From: Roridomyces roridus
Taxonomy: Eukaryota; Basidiomycota; Agaricomycetes; Agaricales; Mycenaceae
Direction of reading: 5' to 3'
Assembly: GCA_029378245.1 (NCBI GenBank)
Contig: JARKIF010000056.1
Coordinates: 62,001-126,000 of the forward strand
DNA: 64,000 nt
Below the pieces are notes generated by a model. The model saw only the letters and a program-made list of their open reading frames with translations, ran no database searches and was not told where the DNA came from. Below are positions 23,701-34,468 of this stretch, in pieces; the stretch's first letter is position 1; each line of letters begins with the position of its first letter. The position numbers were made by a program, and so were the translations under genes.

Positions 23701-23856
23701 CAAATGAAATGTACGAAGATTGATCAAGACTCCTTTATTTTGCCTTTATTAACCTCAAAATAGCCTCTATCCACTCCAACATTCATGTACAGTCAAGAAA
23801 CAGGAAGACGAGGCAGCGCTCATTCGATATATTTATATTCAGTCTTCACTCCACCA

Positions 23857-24062
23857 CTACCGCTTCTCCTTGACAAAGAATTGCAGCGTCAAGAACGACG
23901 CTACCGTCAGAACAGCAAAGAAGATGCCCAACAGAGCGGTATTGGGCCACCAGAAGGACTGCAGGGCTGTCAGGAATCTAACAAGACGAAAACAAGAAAC
24001 TCACCTGTGTGTGCATGCAGCCCAAACGTAGAGAGAATCACAGCGGCTGGTACATCAAGCTC
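23857..24062 (-). pseudogene. 3' fragment of a membrane-protein gene
   Basis: On the minus strand an exon-like segment (around 24060-24005, ending SLYVWAACTQ) joins through a 46-nt GT-AG intron (about 24004-23959) to SFWWPNTALLGIFFAVLT and continues VASFLTLQFFVKEKR to a stop at 23857. One strong transmembrane helix and a basic C-terminal tail suggest the end of an ER or endomembrane protein. Everything upstream is missing because the kinase gene resumes there. I do not recognise the parent gene. It appears to have travelled within the insertion. Confidence 0.45.
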
Positions 24063-24728
24063 TACACCATACTAGTGGGACGCATGGGGTTCCCAAATTC
24101 GAGGACCCAGACGACATGAAACCCTTCGATCCGTTTCCCGTCGATGTATTCTATCTGGGCAACCTCATCAGAACGCACTTCACCGAGGTAAAAGACTTGC
24201 AACCCTTCCTTCCTTATTGCTATGATTTACTCGGCCAACGTTTAGGGGGAACCAGCTTATACGATCAAGAAGAAACGAGGCTTCGAATTCATGCACGACC
24301 TAGTCACTGACATGCTCAACACCGATCCTGCTAAAACGCCGGATATGGATCAAGTCGTTCACCGATTTACAGAGCTCAAAGCGGGGTTGAGCGAATGGAA
24401 GCTCCGCTCTCGTTTTGCCTCTGTGGATGAAGATCCAGTTATTCGAATCTTCAAGTCCACAGCCCATTGGTCTCGCCAATTCTTCTTCACTTTACGGGGA
24501 GTCCCTCCCATTCCTACACCTTGACAATGTACATACCCCAAAATGCTGCAAAATATGATTGTGCCAAAGCAATGCGATATATAATGCGACAGAGTGGTAT
24601 GTAGAATGCAATGCGAGTAGAATGATGCCTAGACTGTCCGATTCCGATGTCCCTAAATGTGTTCCGAGAAATTAATGTCGAGCCGTACTAATACCATACC
24701 ATGCAGATGCTGTCGTCGCCCAACGTCA

Positions 24729-26727
24729 TTAGAGGAGCCCAACGCCGAGTACAGCTGCCCCAAGGACGAGCAGCATCGGATTTGCCAACCTGCCAGCAGC
24801 GCCGTTCTTGGCACTAGGCGAAGCAGACGGCGCCGCACCGGCAGCAGGCGTGCTACCACCGCCACTGCCGCCATTCCCGTTGGCAGCGGGCGTATTACTA
24901 CCGGCAGGAGTGGCCGCCGGCGTAGGCGTAGCGTGCGTGCCAGTAAGAGCAGCAGCCTGCTCGGACGCAGAGACGGGGAACACAGTGACGTCCTGCTGGG
25001 CGGCGGCGGCTGCCGTCGGTGCAAGTACGATCGTGGCTAAACGCACATCATTAGTTGGATACGACGCAAGTAGCAGACAGAAACGCACACTCGAAATTGT
25101 CCCCATTCTGCTCTGCATCATTCACAGCCTGTTGCAACAGCGTGGCCGCGTTTGCAGGGACTCGAGACAGGAACCCGATACGGGGAGGGTCAAGGCTAGG
25201 GTTTGTCAAATTCCCGTAATGGAAGATGACAAGATTGGACTTGAAGAACGGATCGCCCAAACTCCAGCGGAAGACGGCGCCGACGTTGGGAGGGTCCGTG
25301 GCAACGATATTGTCGACAACACACGTGTTGACGTCGTTCTGGCTCGTGGGTCCGATGAGGTCGCGGGGGTCGATCGGGAACATCTGCAAAGCAGTATCAG
25401 CAAAGGAAAACAAACGGCCAGGCAAAGACCGCGACACACCTGCCCACCAATCTGGAACGACAGGTTGTGCGCCGTGGCACAGTTGAGGAGGGCGCTATTG
25501 GGAACAGTCGGGCTGTAGTTGTTGGGCGAGATTTGCGTCAAGATATTGCTGACGACGTCGCTCGGGCCCCGCAGGATCGAGTTGCCAGTGTCAATGAGGG
25601 CGGACATCTTGGTGGAACTGACGCCTCCCGCAGCCGGGATGGTAGAAGCAGGAAGCTCTTTGCCATCCAAGAAGACACCGTCAATCTCAATTTCCCATCG
25701 CAACGGATAGACCTATGAACGAAGTTAAATTACGCCAGGCGGCAATAGCAGTTTGCGTACCTCGTTGGGCGCAAACGTAGGCGGTGTGAGCCCGCCTTCG
25801 GCCTCGGTGTAAAGACGCACAGGCACCCAGGTGACGGTGGAGTTGTCGACGCCGTCAGGGAGGGAACCAAGGGTGAGCGCGCCGGTACCGGAAACATCTA
25901 TGGTTGCACGTTGCAGTTCTATGGAGAACATGGGCATGTCGAGAGCGCCACTTTGGGCGATCCGCGAGACGAGCGGGCCGTCGGCGTACGAGGAGGCGAC
26001 AAAGTGGTCTGTCAGGGTCGTCGATCCAAAGTTTTTCCGGACTTGGGCACCTTGGATTTGAGACTCGGAGGGGAAGCCAAGGCCAAAGATGCCAGCAGCG
26101 CCGAACTGAACGACTGGGGTACGATGTTAGTGATTATTGGACCGCAGAGGGCGGCTTGACGCACCCGAGTTGGTCGTGGCGTTGATAGCACCAAACAGCT
26201 GGTTGTCGATCGCGACGTTGGCAATAGAGACGGTACCCATTGCCACAGGACCCGACGCCGTCGATCCCGTTTGAGAGTCCCCATAATTCATGACAACATT
26301 GGCGCCAGTGGTCTGGAGACCTGCGGAAGGGACCTGGAAAGCCGAGGATGCCTGCGCGCAAGTGCCAGCTGTGCACTTGTCCGTTATGACCCAGAGATCG
26401 GATGAACCAGTATCTGGACGCTGTATGAGCACACCGAGTCGCGTGGTAGGGGGAGACGCACCAAGGTTGACGACAGTGGTCTTGCCCGCGATTTCGATTG
26501 GGACGGTGTAAAGCCTGGGACATAAACGACCGTCTCGTCTACGTAATAAGAACGGGCACGCACAGGTCCGAGTTGTCTCCCAAGCCAATGGAACCCGCAG
26601 TCCGTCTCTCGATGTTGAGTGTGTTCAGGCCAGCATTGTTTCTCGTAGGGAATCGTCTCGGTGTCGGGGCGGGCAAAGCGAGGGTGTGCGAGAGGAGGAG
26701 AGAGAGCGCAAGGAATAACGAGGACAT
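24729..26727 (-). CDS. Secreted aspartic protease (peptidase A1), probably GPI-anchored
   Basis: Exons (minus): 26727-26564, 26514-26462, 26413-26165, 26113-25761, 25712-25440, 25383-25089, 25036-24729; 564 residues. A signal peptide opens the protein (MSSLFLALSLLLSHTLALPA). The first active-site motif appears after splicing as VNLDTGSSDLWV, followed by the flap-region VVMNYGDSQTGS and FGLGFPSESQI; the second catalytic Asp is in SALIDTGNSIL. The C-terminal 90 residues are Ala/Pro/Gly/Ser-rich and end in a hydrophobic run (NPMLLVLGAAVLGVGLL), as expected for a GPI signal, with a small-residue site around KNGAAG. It would act at the cell surface on extracellular proteins. All catalytic residues are present and the gene looks intact. 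It converges on the kinase-like gene. Confidence 0.92.
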
Positions 26728-27430
26728 TAAAAGGAGCGCTCAACGCTGAAGAACAAGAAAGGAGAGAAAGAAAGGTCCGGGGAAAGAAAGAGAGAGAGAG
26801 AAAACGAGTCCGAGTCTCCGGTGTATCACTGGCAGGCACTCTAAACAGATTGATGTCGGCTGCAACACATCAAGGGGCTCTGTCTATACTTGCCCACAAC
26901 CACTGTGAGTACTACGACGACTCAAGGCACTTTTGGCTACACAGAAAACTGGCTCCTCGACTCTGGACCCAAATTTACGGGTCGTTGTTCAGATCGAAAT
27001 GAGGCTGTCAGCCGGCTCTGAGCATCATGCGATGAAACGGCCAAGGCGTGGCTACAAACCCGCCAAGGGTCTTGTACTTTGTTGTCTGACACGGGCGGTA
27101 TTGTATGGAGATCCTCTCTGATTCCTTATTATTCTTAGTCGGCAAGTCTTGTTCTCGGGCGGCGGCTCTCCCGTATTAGAACGGCGAATCGAAATAAAAC
27201 TAGGTCTATTTTCAAGACAAGCCTACGAGGAGCGGCTCGAACGGCCAACAAGGCCCTGGCAATCTAACAGGTTCCAACTAAGTACAGCTGTCGAGCTCTC
27301 ACAGTCAAGATCACAACAATCGTTGAACACAAGAGATGGACGCCGCTGGTACAGTCGCAGACATCCGCATGGTCCTATGGGAATATCAGGCTCGGATGTC
27401 GCCCAGTCCCGCAATTTCACAAATCATCAA
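26728..27430. other. Intergenic, promoter of the aspartic protease
   Basis: About 700 bp. The part next to the protease start is strongly purine-rich on the plus strand (GAAAGAGAGAGAGAGA near 26787), so CT-rich on the coding strand, typical of fungal promoters. The rest shows no convincing ORF. Confidence 0.4.
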
Positions 27431-27856
27431 TCACCGCTTCGTCTTCCTGTCTTGAACCGCAGACCAATAAACCGTCCCCGCCAGACCCGCAACCGCGACA
27501 CCGAGCGCCCCAGCACCAAAATACGCCGGCCGAAACAGCCCCTGCTCCAGCAGCCTCATATTCGAGAAATACCGCACAACGCCATAGGCGATGGAACCCC
27601 CGCCGGTGCCGAGCAGCGTGCCCACAAGTACGTCGGAAGAGTCTGCGTCTGCGTCCCTGGCGGGCCTTTTGTCCTCGGCGATCATGACGCGGGGAATGTC
27701 AAGCTGTGCGAAACGCTCCATGGCAATCCGAGGAGCGACAAAGCCGAGCCCTGTACGCAACCATGCGAGGAAGGTGCGCTCTGAAGCGAGGTGGTCGCGT
27801 GCCACCGAGCCTGTGTTCTTGTACACGGGGGCGCGCAATCGTTGTAACAGCGTCAT
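27431..27856 (-). CDS. DUF202/YidH-family small membrane protein
   Basis: A single-exon gene of 141 residues from the ATG at 27856. The signature N-terminal motif of the DUF202 family is clear: ARDHLASERTFLAWLRTGLG. A hydrophobic segment (DVLVGTLLGTGGGSIAYGVV) and a second (YFGAGALGVAVAGLAGTVYW) give two or three membrane passes, with a basic C-terminus. In fungi such proteins are found in vacuolar or plasma-membrane fractions and their function is poorly known. The length fits the family. It is followed by the methyltransferase gene on the same strand 154 bp upstream. Confidence 0.88.
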   Translation of the reverse strand: MTLLQRLRAPVYKNTGSVARDHLASERTFLAWLRTGLGFVAPRIAMERFAQLDIPRVMIAEDKRPARDADADSSDVLVGTLLGTGGGSIAYGVVRYFSNMRLLEQGLFRPAYFGAGALGVAVAGLAGTVYWSAVQDRKTKR

Positions 27857-28010
27857 GGTGGCTGGGAAGAACCCAATTGGGTGCCGGGGATCTGATTGGG
27901 GATATCACATTTCGCGTTCAGCCAATCGCCAATCGTTGTGGTTCAATGTTCAAAGTTCAACTCGAATCATATTCCTGGAGTCTGAGGCTGGAGCCCTAAA
28001 GTTCAAGAAA

Positions 28011-29564
28011 TTATCCACGCTTGAACAAATAATGCCCAGTCCCCCACTGTTCGCCACTGTCCATGTTGAACATCTCAAAGCACGCGATCAAATATACGCG
28101 CCATCTAACCAGATTAAACGCACGAACACGGAGCAAAAGGAACACTAGTCAATCCCACCTTTGAAACATGATATTTCCTTCCGACTGCATTCCGTCGTTT
28201 TGCACGCGTTGGAGCTCGTTGCGTACAGCTGTGTAAGCTTGAGTTCAGGGTTTGCGAGCAGTGGAAATGATTACTTACCTTCCGCAGCATCCAGTCGTTT
28301 CGGCCAATCTCTGAGCGTACAGGCGTAATTGGTACCCGGGAGAAACCAACTCCGAACCAGCGTGAGGTCTGATTGGAAGTAGACCTGGCGACCGAGTTTA
28401 GGGTGAAAAGAGGATTTGACGACTGAAACATACGAATAAATCGTGGGATGGCATTGTGCCGCCTTTCAGAGACATTTCAGGTGAGGGAATAACTTCCAAG
28501 CTGAGGATGATGACCCACCGGAGAAAAAATTGTGCGTCATCCAGCCATCTGCGTCCTCAAAATGATACGGCATCTTGGCGTGGCAGAAGACATCGATGAA
28601 CAGCAATGAGTCGTCCGAGTCCACTCCCTCCACCCTGGGACGCAGCCAGCGCGCGACTTTGGCGAAAAGGGACTCGTAATTTTTCATGTGTTCGAACATC
28701 TGAATTTCAAGTTGATGAATTATTTAGAGAGAACACACTTACTCCAACTGTTATGATACGGTCGAAACTTTGTGGCGTTCAACAGTAGCACTATTCAGGA
28801 AAGGAATTGCACGTACTATATAGTGCCTTCAAAATCGAAAGTGTTCACATCCGCCGTGATAATCTGAATAGTAACCATTAGGAATGAAACTGATCAGACG
28901 ACCACCGCACCTCCACGTTATCCAGGCCCCCCACGCTCGCGACCTCATCAATATACGCCCTCTGGTTCGACGAATTCGACAACCCAACGATCCTAGAATT
29001 AGGATACCTCTCGGCCAAAAACAGCGTCACCGTCCCCCATCCGCAGCCGAGATCCAGTATCGTCTGCCCGTCGCGCAAATCCGCCTTGACGCAGTAACTC
29101 TCGAGCATGAGCAGCTCCGCTTCGGCTAGCGTTTCCTTGCCGGTGGGGTACAGACATGCAGAGTACTTTGCGCGTGGGCCGAGGACGGATAGCCAAAAGT
29201 CGGTGGAAACCTGTATGTAGATCCTATGGTCCAGTAGCTGCATGCAAGTCGAACCGACCCACCTCGTAATGCTGCTCATTTGCCTTCTGCGTCAACTCTG
29301 CAATCCGCTCACGCCCACGAGCGTCCTCTATCCACTTCATCGTGGAAGCATGGTTGGCCTCGACAGAACCATAGTCGATTTCACGCAGACGTTTGCGCAG
29401 GAGGGCGCGTATCACACGTCTGAGGACGAAATCCGGGATCAAGCCCTGCAAAGCCTCCCCGTTAGCCAATCATGCATGACGATCACAGCGGAGAGAAAGG
29501 GCTTAGGGACGCGTACGCGGTCGATCCACCGGTAGCCAATTTCTAGCAAGGCGTCAGAGAGCAT
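28011..29564 (-). CDS. SAM-dependent methyltransferase, CFA-synthase/coclaurine N-MT-like
   Basis: Ten exons (minus): 29564-29517, 29445-29263, 29210-28911, 28863-28817, 28767-28743, 28699-28519, 28462-28434, 28384-28279, 28228-28159, 28104-28011; 360 residues. Family blocks: GLIPDFVLRRVIRALLRKRL, ANEQHYE, FWLSVLGPRAKYSACLYP, SAM-binding motif I ILDLGCGWGTVTLFLAERYP, VGLSNSSNQRAYI, FDRIITVGMFEHMKNYE, PYHFEDADGWMTHNFFSGGT and the C-terminal EQWGTGHYLFKRG. This is the cyclopropane-fatty-acid-synthase-like methyltransferase fold (PF02353) annotated in fungi and plants as coclaurine N-methyltransferase-like; the true substrate is unknown. Two acceptors are AAG. Without the last intron (28158-28105) the protein would stop before the conserved C-terminus, so the spliced form is preferred. 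Confidence 0.9.
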
Positions 29565-30505
29565 TGGTGGGTCGCCAGCACTCTGGTGATCTTAAAAGAG
29601 GGCCTGTGGGGCAGTGCTACTCTGCTTTCTGAATTGAGTCCTATTTCTGTTACCATATAGTTTGTGCGACAGAGTGCTTGGTCGAGTTAGATAGATAGAT
29701 CTTGGAAGGATGTGAAAGGACATCTTTGGTTGACGCTGGGAGGGGGGAGGGCCTCTATTTCGCATTTCATCCGGTGACGGAGATGAACGCCGTCCTTAGA
29801 AGCAGCATATTAAACAACTTTGGGACGCAGACCTACAAAGTTTGTGCGGGTTCCAACAGACGGTACAAGACGGTACCATTGTCTCGCACCATTGAACATT
29901 CCATCATGAGTCGGAGCTAGCTAAGGTAGCTTGACCGACGGACTTCATGATTGCTAATACCAATGGATGGGCATTCATAGCCATTCCTAGAGTCCCGCCC
30001 AAGAGCCGACGGTCGGAGGCTTGGTGGGTGTTCATACATTGGCAGGTATATTGAACCGTTATCATCCGTGCCGCTCGGTGTGCCGTGTGTGTTCAAATCC
30101 ACTTGAAGAGTACATATGACGCGCTCGGAGATGATCTGAAAGCCGCAGAGAACTAGAAAGCGTTTCTGTAGCAGAGACGAGCTTCTCCAACAGAAATGTC
30201 GTCAAGTGATACAGTTAAACTCGGAGCATACCGACACAGTGAATTTCGGGCGTATGGCGAGCCGTGTTGAAAGGAAGGAGGCGCCATCAGAAACCAATCA
30301 AGCCCAAATTGATCACCACTCACCATGGCACCCGGCACACAAGTATTTTGGGACTGTTCCGACGGGGTTTGTGAATCTCCAACGGTGCACACCCGGGTAG
30401 TTGGTCAAAACGATTGACACAACCGCTCGGTAACAACGGGGATATCCCGATAAAAAAGAGTTAAAAGCTCGTTGCTCTCGTCCTAATCTTCTCCCACACA
30501 TCAGA
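29565..30505. other. Intergenic between divergent methyltransferase and P450 genes
   Basis: About 940 bp between two divergent starts, containing both promoters. It has a short GATA tandem (near 29690-29700) and no supported ORF. A small Ser/Pro-poor open frame on the minus strand (30153-30392) has no coding features. Confidence 0.4.
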
Positions 30506-32803
30506 ATGCTCATCAAACTCGCCGTCTCCCTCCTTGGAACCATCGCAGCCTACGCGGTGTATCATATTGGCACCGTAATCTACCGCGAATCGACTTCCCC
30601 GACTCGCGCTCTTCCCGGACCTAATTCTTCGCATTTTTTCTACGGCAACCAGAAGGATATATGGAAAGGCGTATGTACAGAAATCTTTGCACTCTTTGGT
30701 CTGACAGGCAAATTGCAGGAGAACTCCTTGACCCATGAAGGATGGATCCAGAAATACGGTCGAACCTTTAGATATTTCAGCTACTTGAATGTAAGACCAC
30801 ACCTTTTCCAACGAACTCGCCTTGCTTAGCTGTTATGTTAATCCAGGCTTCGAGGCTGTTCACGACTGATACCAAGGCACTAAATCATTTCCTGACGAAC
30901 AGTTATATCTACCAGAGGCCGCAAAGTAGTCGGTACAACCTTGGGCGTATTGTGGGACCAGGTACGAAAGAGATTCATCTAGATTATGTGACTGAACTTG
31001 GTTGCTTTAGGCGTTCTGGTCACTGAAGGAGATCAACATAAAATGCAGGTAGGGCGATACGCACTTCGCAATGGATTTTACACCGACGGCCATTCAGCGC
31101 AGAATCATGGTAAATCCTCCCCTCCTTCTTTCACGGTCTGATCTAATTCTGACTGAACAGAACCCTGCATTTGGTGCCGCCCAGGTCCGAGAACTAACCG
31201 GCATCTTTCTCCAAAAGTCCCTCGAGGTCGGCCTCCCAAACTCAACACTCAAACCCTCCCTCCTCATCTCTTCGCAGCTCCGAGACGTCTGGCAGACTCA
31301 AGCCTCCTTGAACGCAGACGGCACAGCCCGCGTCAACGCCCTCCCCTGGCTCAGCAAAGCAACACTCGACATTATCGGCCTCGCGGGGTTCAACTACGAC
31401 TTTAACGCCCTCAGCTCAGAGGACGATGCCAATACGGAATTCGGCGCTGCCTTTGCGACTGTCTACCGTGTGGGATTGACACAGACTCCGCTCCGCATAA
31501 TCAAAACATTCGTCCCTGCCCTTCGGTTCATTGTGCGTATTCGAGTTCAGCTGCTGCCAAGTTATAAGTAAGCTTATTGGATTTCTAGCCCTCGAAAACA
31601 GACGCCCTAATCGAGGAATGTCAAGCTACGATGATGCAAATCGGGCGCAAGCTCTTGCAGCAGAGTAAGGACGAGATGGCTGGGGATGGGACTTTTGAGA
31701 AAGGTTCCGGACGTACAATCGCGAGGGATCTTCTCTCGTTGCTCGTGCGCGCCAATACGGCGAAATACCTCCCTGCCCATCAGCGATTGTCCGACGAGGA
31801 TGTGTTGGCTCGTAAGTCTAAGTGCATAGGTGATATCTTGGTTGAATTTGATCGCTAATAACGTTGAACAGAGGTGCCCACGTTCCTCGTCGCTGGCCAC
31901 GAAACGACAAGCACCGGCACTACATGGGCTTTATTCGCACTCACCCAGAATACCACAGCGCAAACTCGCCTCAGGGAAGAACTTCTCCGAGTTGACACTG
32001 ACACCCCGACTATGGAAGAGTTGAACGAGCTGCCGTATTTAGATGCGGTAGTGAGGGAGACGCTGCGCGTGCATGCGCCGGTGGTTGGTGTTCGTAAGTG
32101 CCAGCCGTTTAAAATTATGTCCTTGAAATCGAGATTGAACTTGATTTTAGACCGAGTGGCTACTCAGGACGATATCGTGCCGTTGGCAACACCGTACACT
32201 GATCGCAAAGGGGTTGTGCACGACACACTTAGGATTCAAAAAGGGCAGATTGTGTACATACCCATCCTCGTTATGAACCGCGACAAGGAGATCTGGGGTC
32301 CGGATGCTGCCGAGTTCAAGTTGCGTTTCTTTCTCTTTTTCCCATGCTTTTTCTTTTTGGAACGCAATGTGGTTGGTTAATGGAGCGTATTTAGACCTGA
32401 GCGCTGGTTGGACGACCGAGCCATGAACAACTCGATCCCTGGGATATGGGGGCATATGCTCTCTTTCCTCGGTGGGCCCCGAGCTTGTATTGTTAGTACT
32501 TTTTTCCCCTGCATTTTCAGGTACTAATGAATTGAATTGTAGGGATATCGTTTCGCCCTCGTCGAGTAAGCGTTTAGTATCAAACTCCCTTGACTGGCAA
32601 CGTCTGACATCAACTTCAGAATGAAAGCCCTGCTATTCACCCTCATCCGCGCTTTCGAGTTCTCCCTCGCAGTTCCTGCGTCCGATATTGGTAGTCGTAC
32701 CGCGATTGTGCAGAGGCCTATGCTGCGAGGTGAGCCGAAGGGAGGGAATCAGTTGCCGATTGTTGTGAGGGCGTATGGTAGAGATGAGGATGCGGAGGAG
32801 TGA
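30506..32803 (+). CDS. Cytochrome P450 monooxygenase
   Basis: Twelve exons: 30506-30670, 30719-30790, 30847-30961, 31011-31048, 31098-31109, 31161-31532, 31589-31811, 31872-32093, 32151-32319, 32395-32491, 32543-32565, 32620-32803; 563 residues. An N-terminal membrane anchor ([20 protein letters not shown]) is followed by the Pro-rich hinge [14 protein letters not shown]. Diagnostic P450 motifs: I-helix oxygen-binding [18 protein letters not shown]-helix ETLR (in [13 protein letters not shown]), PERW, and the heme-binding loop [17 protein letters not shown] with the axial Cys. It would be anchored in the ER, paired with a P450 reductase. The hinge form resembles fungal CYP families active on hydrophobic compounds; the substrate cannot be told. 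Exon 5 is only 12 nt. All catalytic motifs are intact. Confidence 0.93.
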
Positions 32804-33188
32804 AGGACAGGTAGCTCGTTGTCTACGTTAATTTAAATGGTAGCTGTTAGTGTGGCCTGAAACTGCGACTCTTTGAGAAGAAGGAAAGAGCAAGAAGAAT
32901 ACCATTGGATGCCAGGGCAGATGAGAAGGATACTTCAAGTTGAACAGGGCTTTGCACAAATTGACTCGGATGTAAGCGCGGCTTACTACTGACGGATCAC
33001 GGATCACTACTAGTCGTCACCTTGTCCTCGTTGTACGCGCTCTGGCTCGTTGTCTCTTGAGTACACCTGAGTACGGCCGATTAACACACAAACGAAATTG
33101 AGGCCATCTCTTCTATACAACTACTTGGTTCAAGAACGGAGAATGTGGATTTCGCCCTCCTTGACAAAAAGTCCCCCCGCGTCCGTGG
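32804..33188. other. Intergenic, no gene seen
   Basis: About 385 bp between the P450 stop and the F-box-like fragment. It has direct short repeats (GGATCACGGATCACTACT near 32996, GAGTACACCTGAGTACGG near 33059) and no supported ORF. Confidence 0.4.
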
Positions 33189-33935
33189 TTGCCACTGGTA
33201 GCAACGCCCTCGAAGCAAGTCGGGCTCCCCCCGGAGCTGTTGGAAGAGGTCAGGCCCGCTCGTCTGGACCTCGAGGGGAACTACTTCACGTCACCTTGGG
33301 CCTTTGACTCGGAGGACGACCAGTTCCCGGCGGGGACGCTGCCATTCCCGCCGTCGTTCCTGGCTTCACTGAATCGTCTACGCCTCGTCATGAGCGGGTT
33401 GCCCCATCGGGACGATTCGGTGCTGCCGCGGCCAACGTTCGTCCTGCCGGAGCTCGTGAGCTTCGGAGGCTGCTCGGCCGTGCTCCAAGCCTGCTCGGCT
33501 TCGGCCCCGCTGAGGGAGCTGTTCCTCGACGGCCGCGACCACACTACGGAGCAAGTCTTGTCGGCGCTCAAAGGGGTGGGCAGGGAGGAGTTGGAGCTCC
33601 TCGAGATCCGTCTGTCGTTTTGGGACGATGATCTGCCGCTGACCATCGTCGGCAGGTTCAGGCAGCTACAGGGCCTCGCCATCAGGGTCAGATACGGTGC
33701 CGCGACCGCGGTGAGTACTTGGGCTGCGTTCTTTCCCTTGCGCCGCCGCTGATCGAACCGCAAGGAGTGGATGGAGGACTGGTGCCCTTTGGTGCCGGAG
33801 GCCCTCAGGGAGAACCTCGTCTTCGGCACCGAGGGGACGCTCGATCCGAAGGTGGCGGCGGGACCCTACTGGGAGGTGTGCGCGCCCCCCGAGGAGCACG
33901 ACCTGTGGGCAGATTGGACAGTAGCCGGGGACTAG
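33189..33935 (+). pseudogene. F-box/LRR-like fragment, 5' end missing
   Basis: An open frame from 33189 to 33710 is joined through a 54-nt intron to 33765-33935. It lacks an in-frame ATG: the only nearby ATG (33143) is in another frame. The start resembles the beginning of an F-box (VGLPPELLEEV), and the rest reads like degenerate leucine-rich repeats (FLASLNRLRLVMSGLPH, PLRELFLDGRDH, LELLEIRLSF). The second exon (EWMEDWCPLVPEALRENLVF) ends with WADWTVAGD. Base composition is GC-rich compared with its surroundings. It is probably a truncated copy of one of the many basidiomycete F-box genes, but an unrecognised upstream exon is possible. Confidence 0.5.
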
Positions 33936-34431
33936 GTTAGTGTCTTTTGTGGGAGGGAATGGGGTTTGTGGACGATTCTGTGCGCGTAGCGGCCTCGAAC
34001 TCTATCCTGGTTCGACATGTATGTAGTTGGATGCTCAAGCCTCAAGCAGTAGTGTACAAGAATAGCAGTCAAAAAAGGGAGAAGATTATGCTCATGCTCG
34101 GAAATTGGAATCAAAGTAGGCAAATTCAATAATACAAGACAACGGTTGGATGAGTTGGACTGGACACTTGACCAACTAAGCTGTACTAGCGACGAAGATC
34201 AAAAACGGAGGATAAATAGTTCGGTGTTCTAAAAAATCTAAAATTCACAGCTGACGTCGAGATGGCGGATGGCTTCTTTGCGCGTGAAGAGGGTGAATAT
34301 TCAATACGCTCGATCTTCGAGCGCCGGTGCAATATCCCTTCCCTTCCAAACTTTCAATCGACCATGTGCGGATTCAATATTATAACAAGTTTGGCAAGGT
34401 ATGACACGACCCATCACTGATTAGGTGTAAA
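33936..34431. other. Intergenic upstream of copy D
   Basis: About 500 bp, AT-richer than the flanking genes. It includes a short perfect palindrome (CGCTCGATCTTCGAGCG at 34307-34323) and CAATACGCTC, which resembles the MITE end at 543-858 but without a partner end. No ORF is supported. Confidence 0.4.
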
Positions 34432-34468
34432 TCAGGTGACCGTTCCTCCCTTGTCCCGAACCGCCATC
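34432..34468 (+). promoter_or_regulatory. Family leader motif before copy D
   Basis: TCAGGTGACCGTTCCTCCCT, then TGTCCCGAACCGCCATC, directly abutting the ATG at 34469. Confidence 0.5.

Larger units (their letters stand above)
22545..24075. mobile_element. About 1.5-kb insertion within the kinase-like gene
   Basis: The boundaries are inferred from where kinase homology stops (about 22540) and resumes (about 24077). The insert is AT-richer than its surroundings, has two sets of imperfect direct repeats, a tRNA-like box with a Pol III-type T run, and a 3' piece of a membrane-protein gene on the opposite strand. I could not find terminal inverted repeats or a target duplication, so the element type is open; a Helitron-like gene-capturing element is one possibility. 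Confidence 0.5.
21596..24524 (+). pseudogene. Protein-kinase-like gene, split by an insertion
   Basis: The 5' part has exons 21596-21844, 21897-22193, 22249-22286 and 22339 to about 22540; the 3' part runs from about 24077 to 24187 and 24246-24524. Kinase landmarks: DGLTVLIEKSDP (strand 3 region), LQFMHNNHMWHGDIKSDNIL (catalytic loop with HGD for HRD and the Asn), and LIDFDLSG, where DFD stands in place of DFG. The 3' part has VFYLGNLIRTHFTE and a C-lobe ending FTELKAGLSEWKLRSRF, the usual order in the expanded basidiomycete kinase-like family. Between them the frame is lost and 1.5 kb of unrelated DNA intervenes. The altered DFG suggests weak or no catalysis even before disruption. An unusually long intron is the alternative, but no fitting splice pair was found. 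Confidence 0.7.

Noticed and set aside
22540..24077. The kinase interruption as one long intron
   Set aside because: All other introns here are 43-75 nt, no donor and acceptor pair keeps frame, and the segment contains repeats and a foreign gene fragment.
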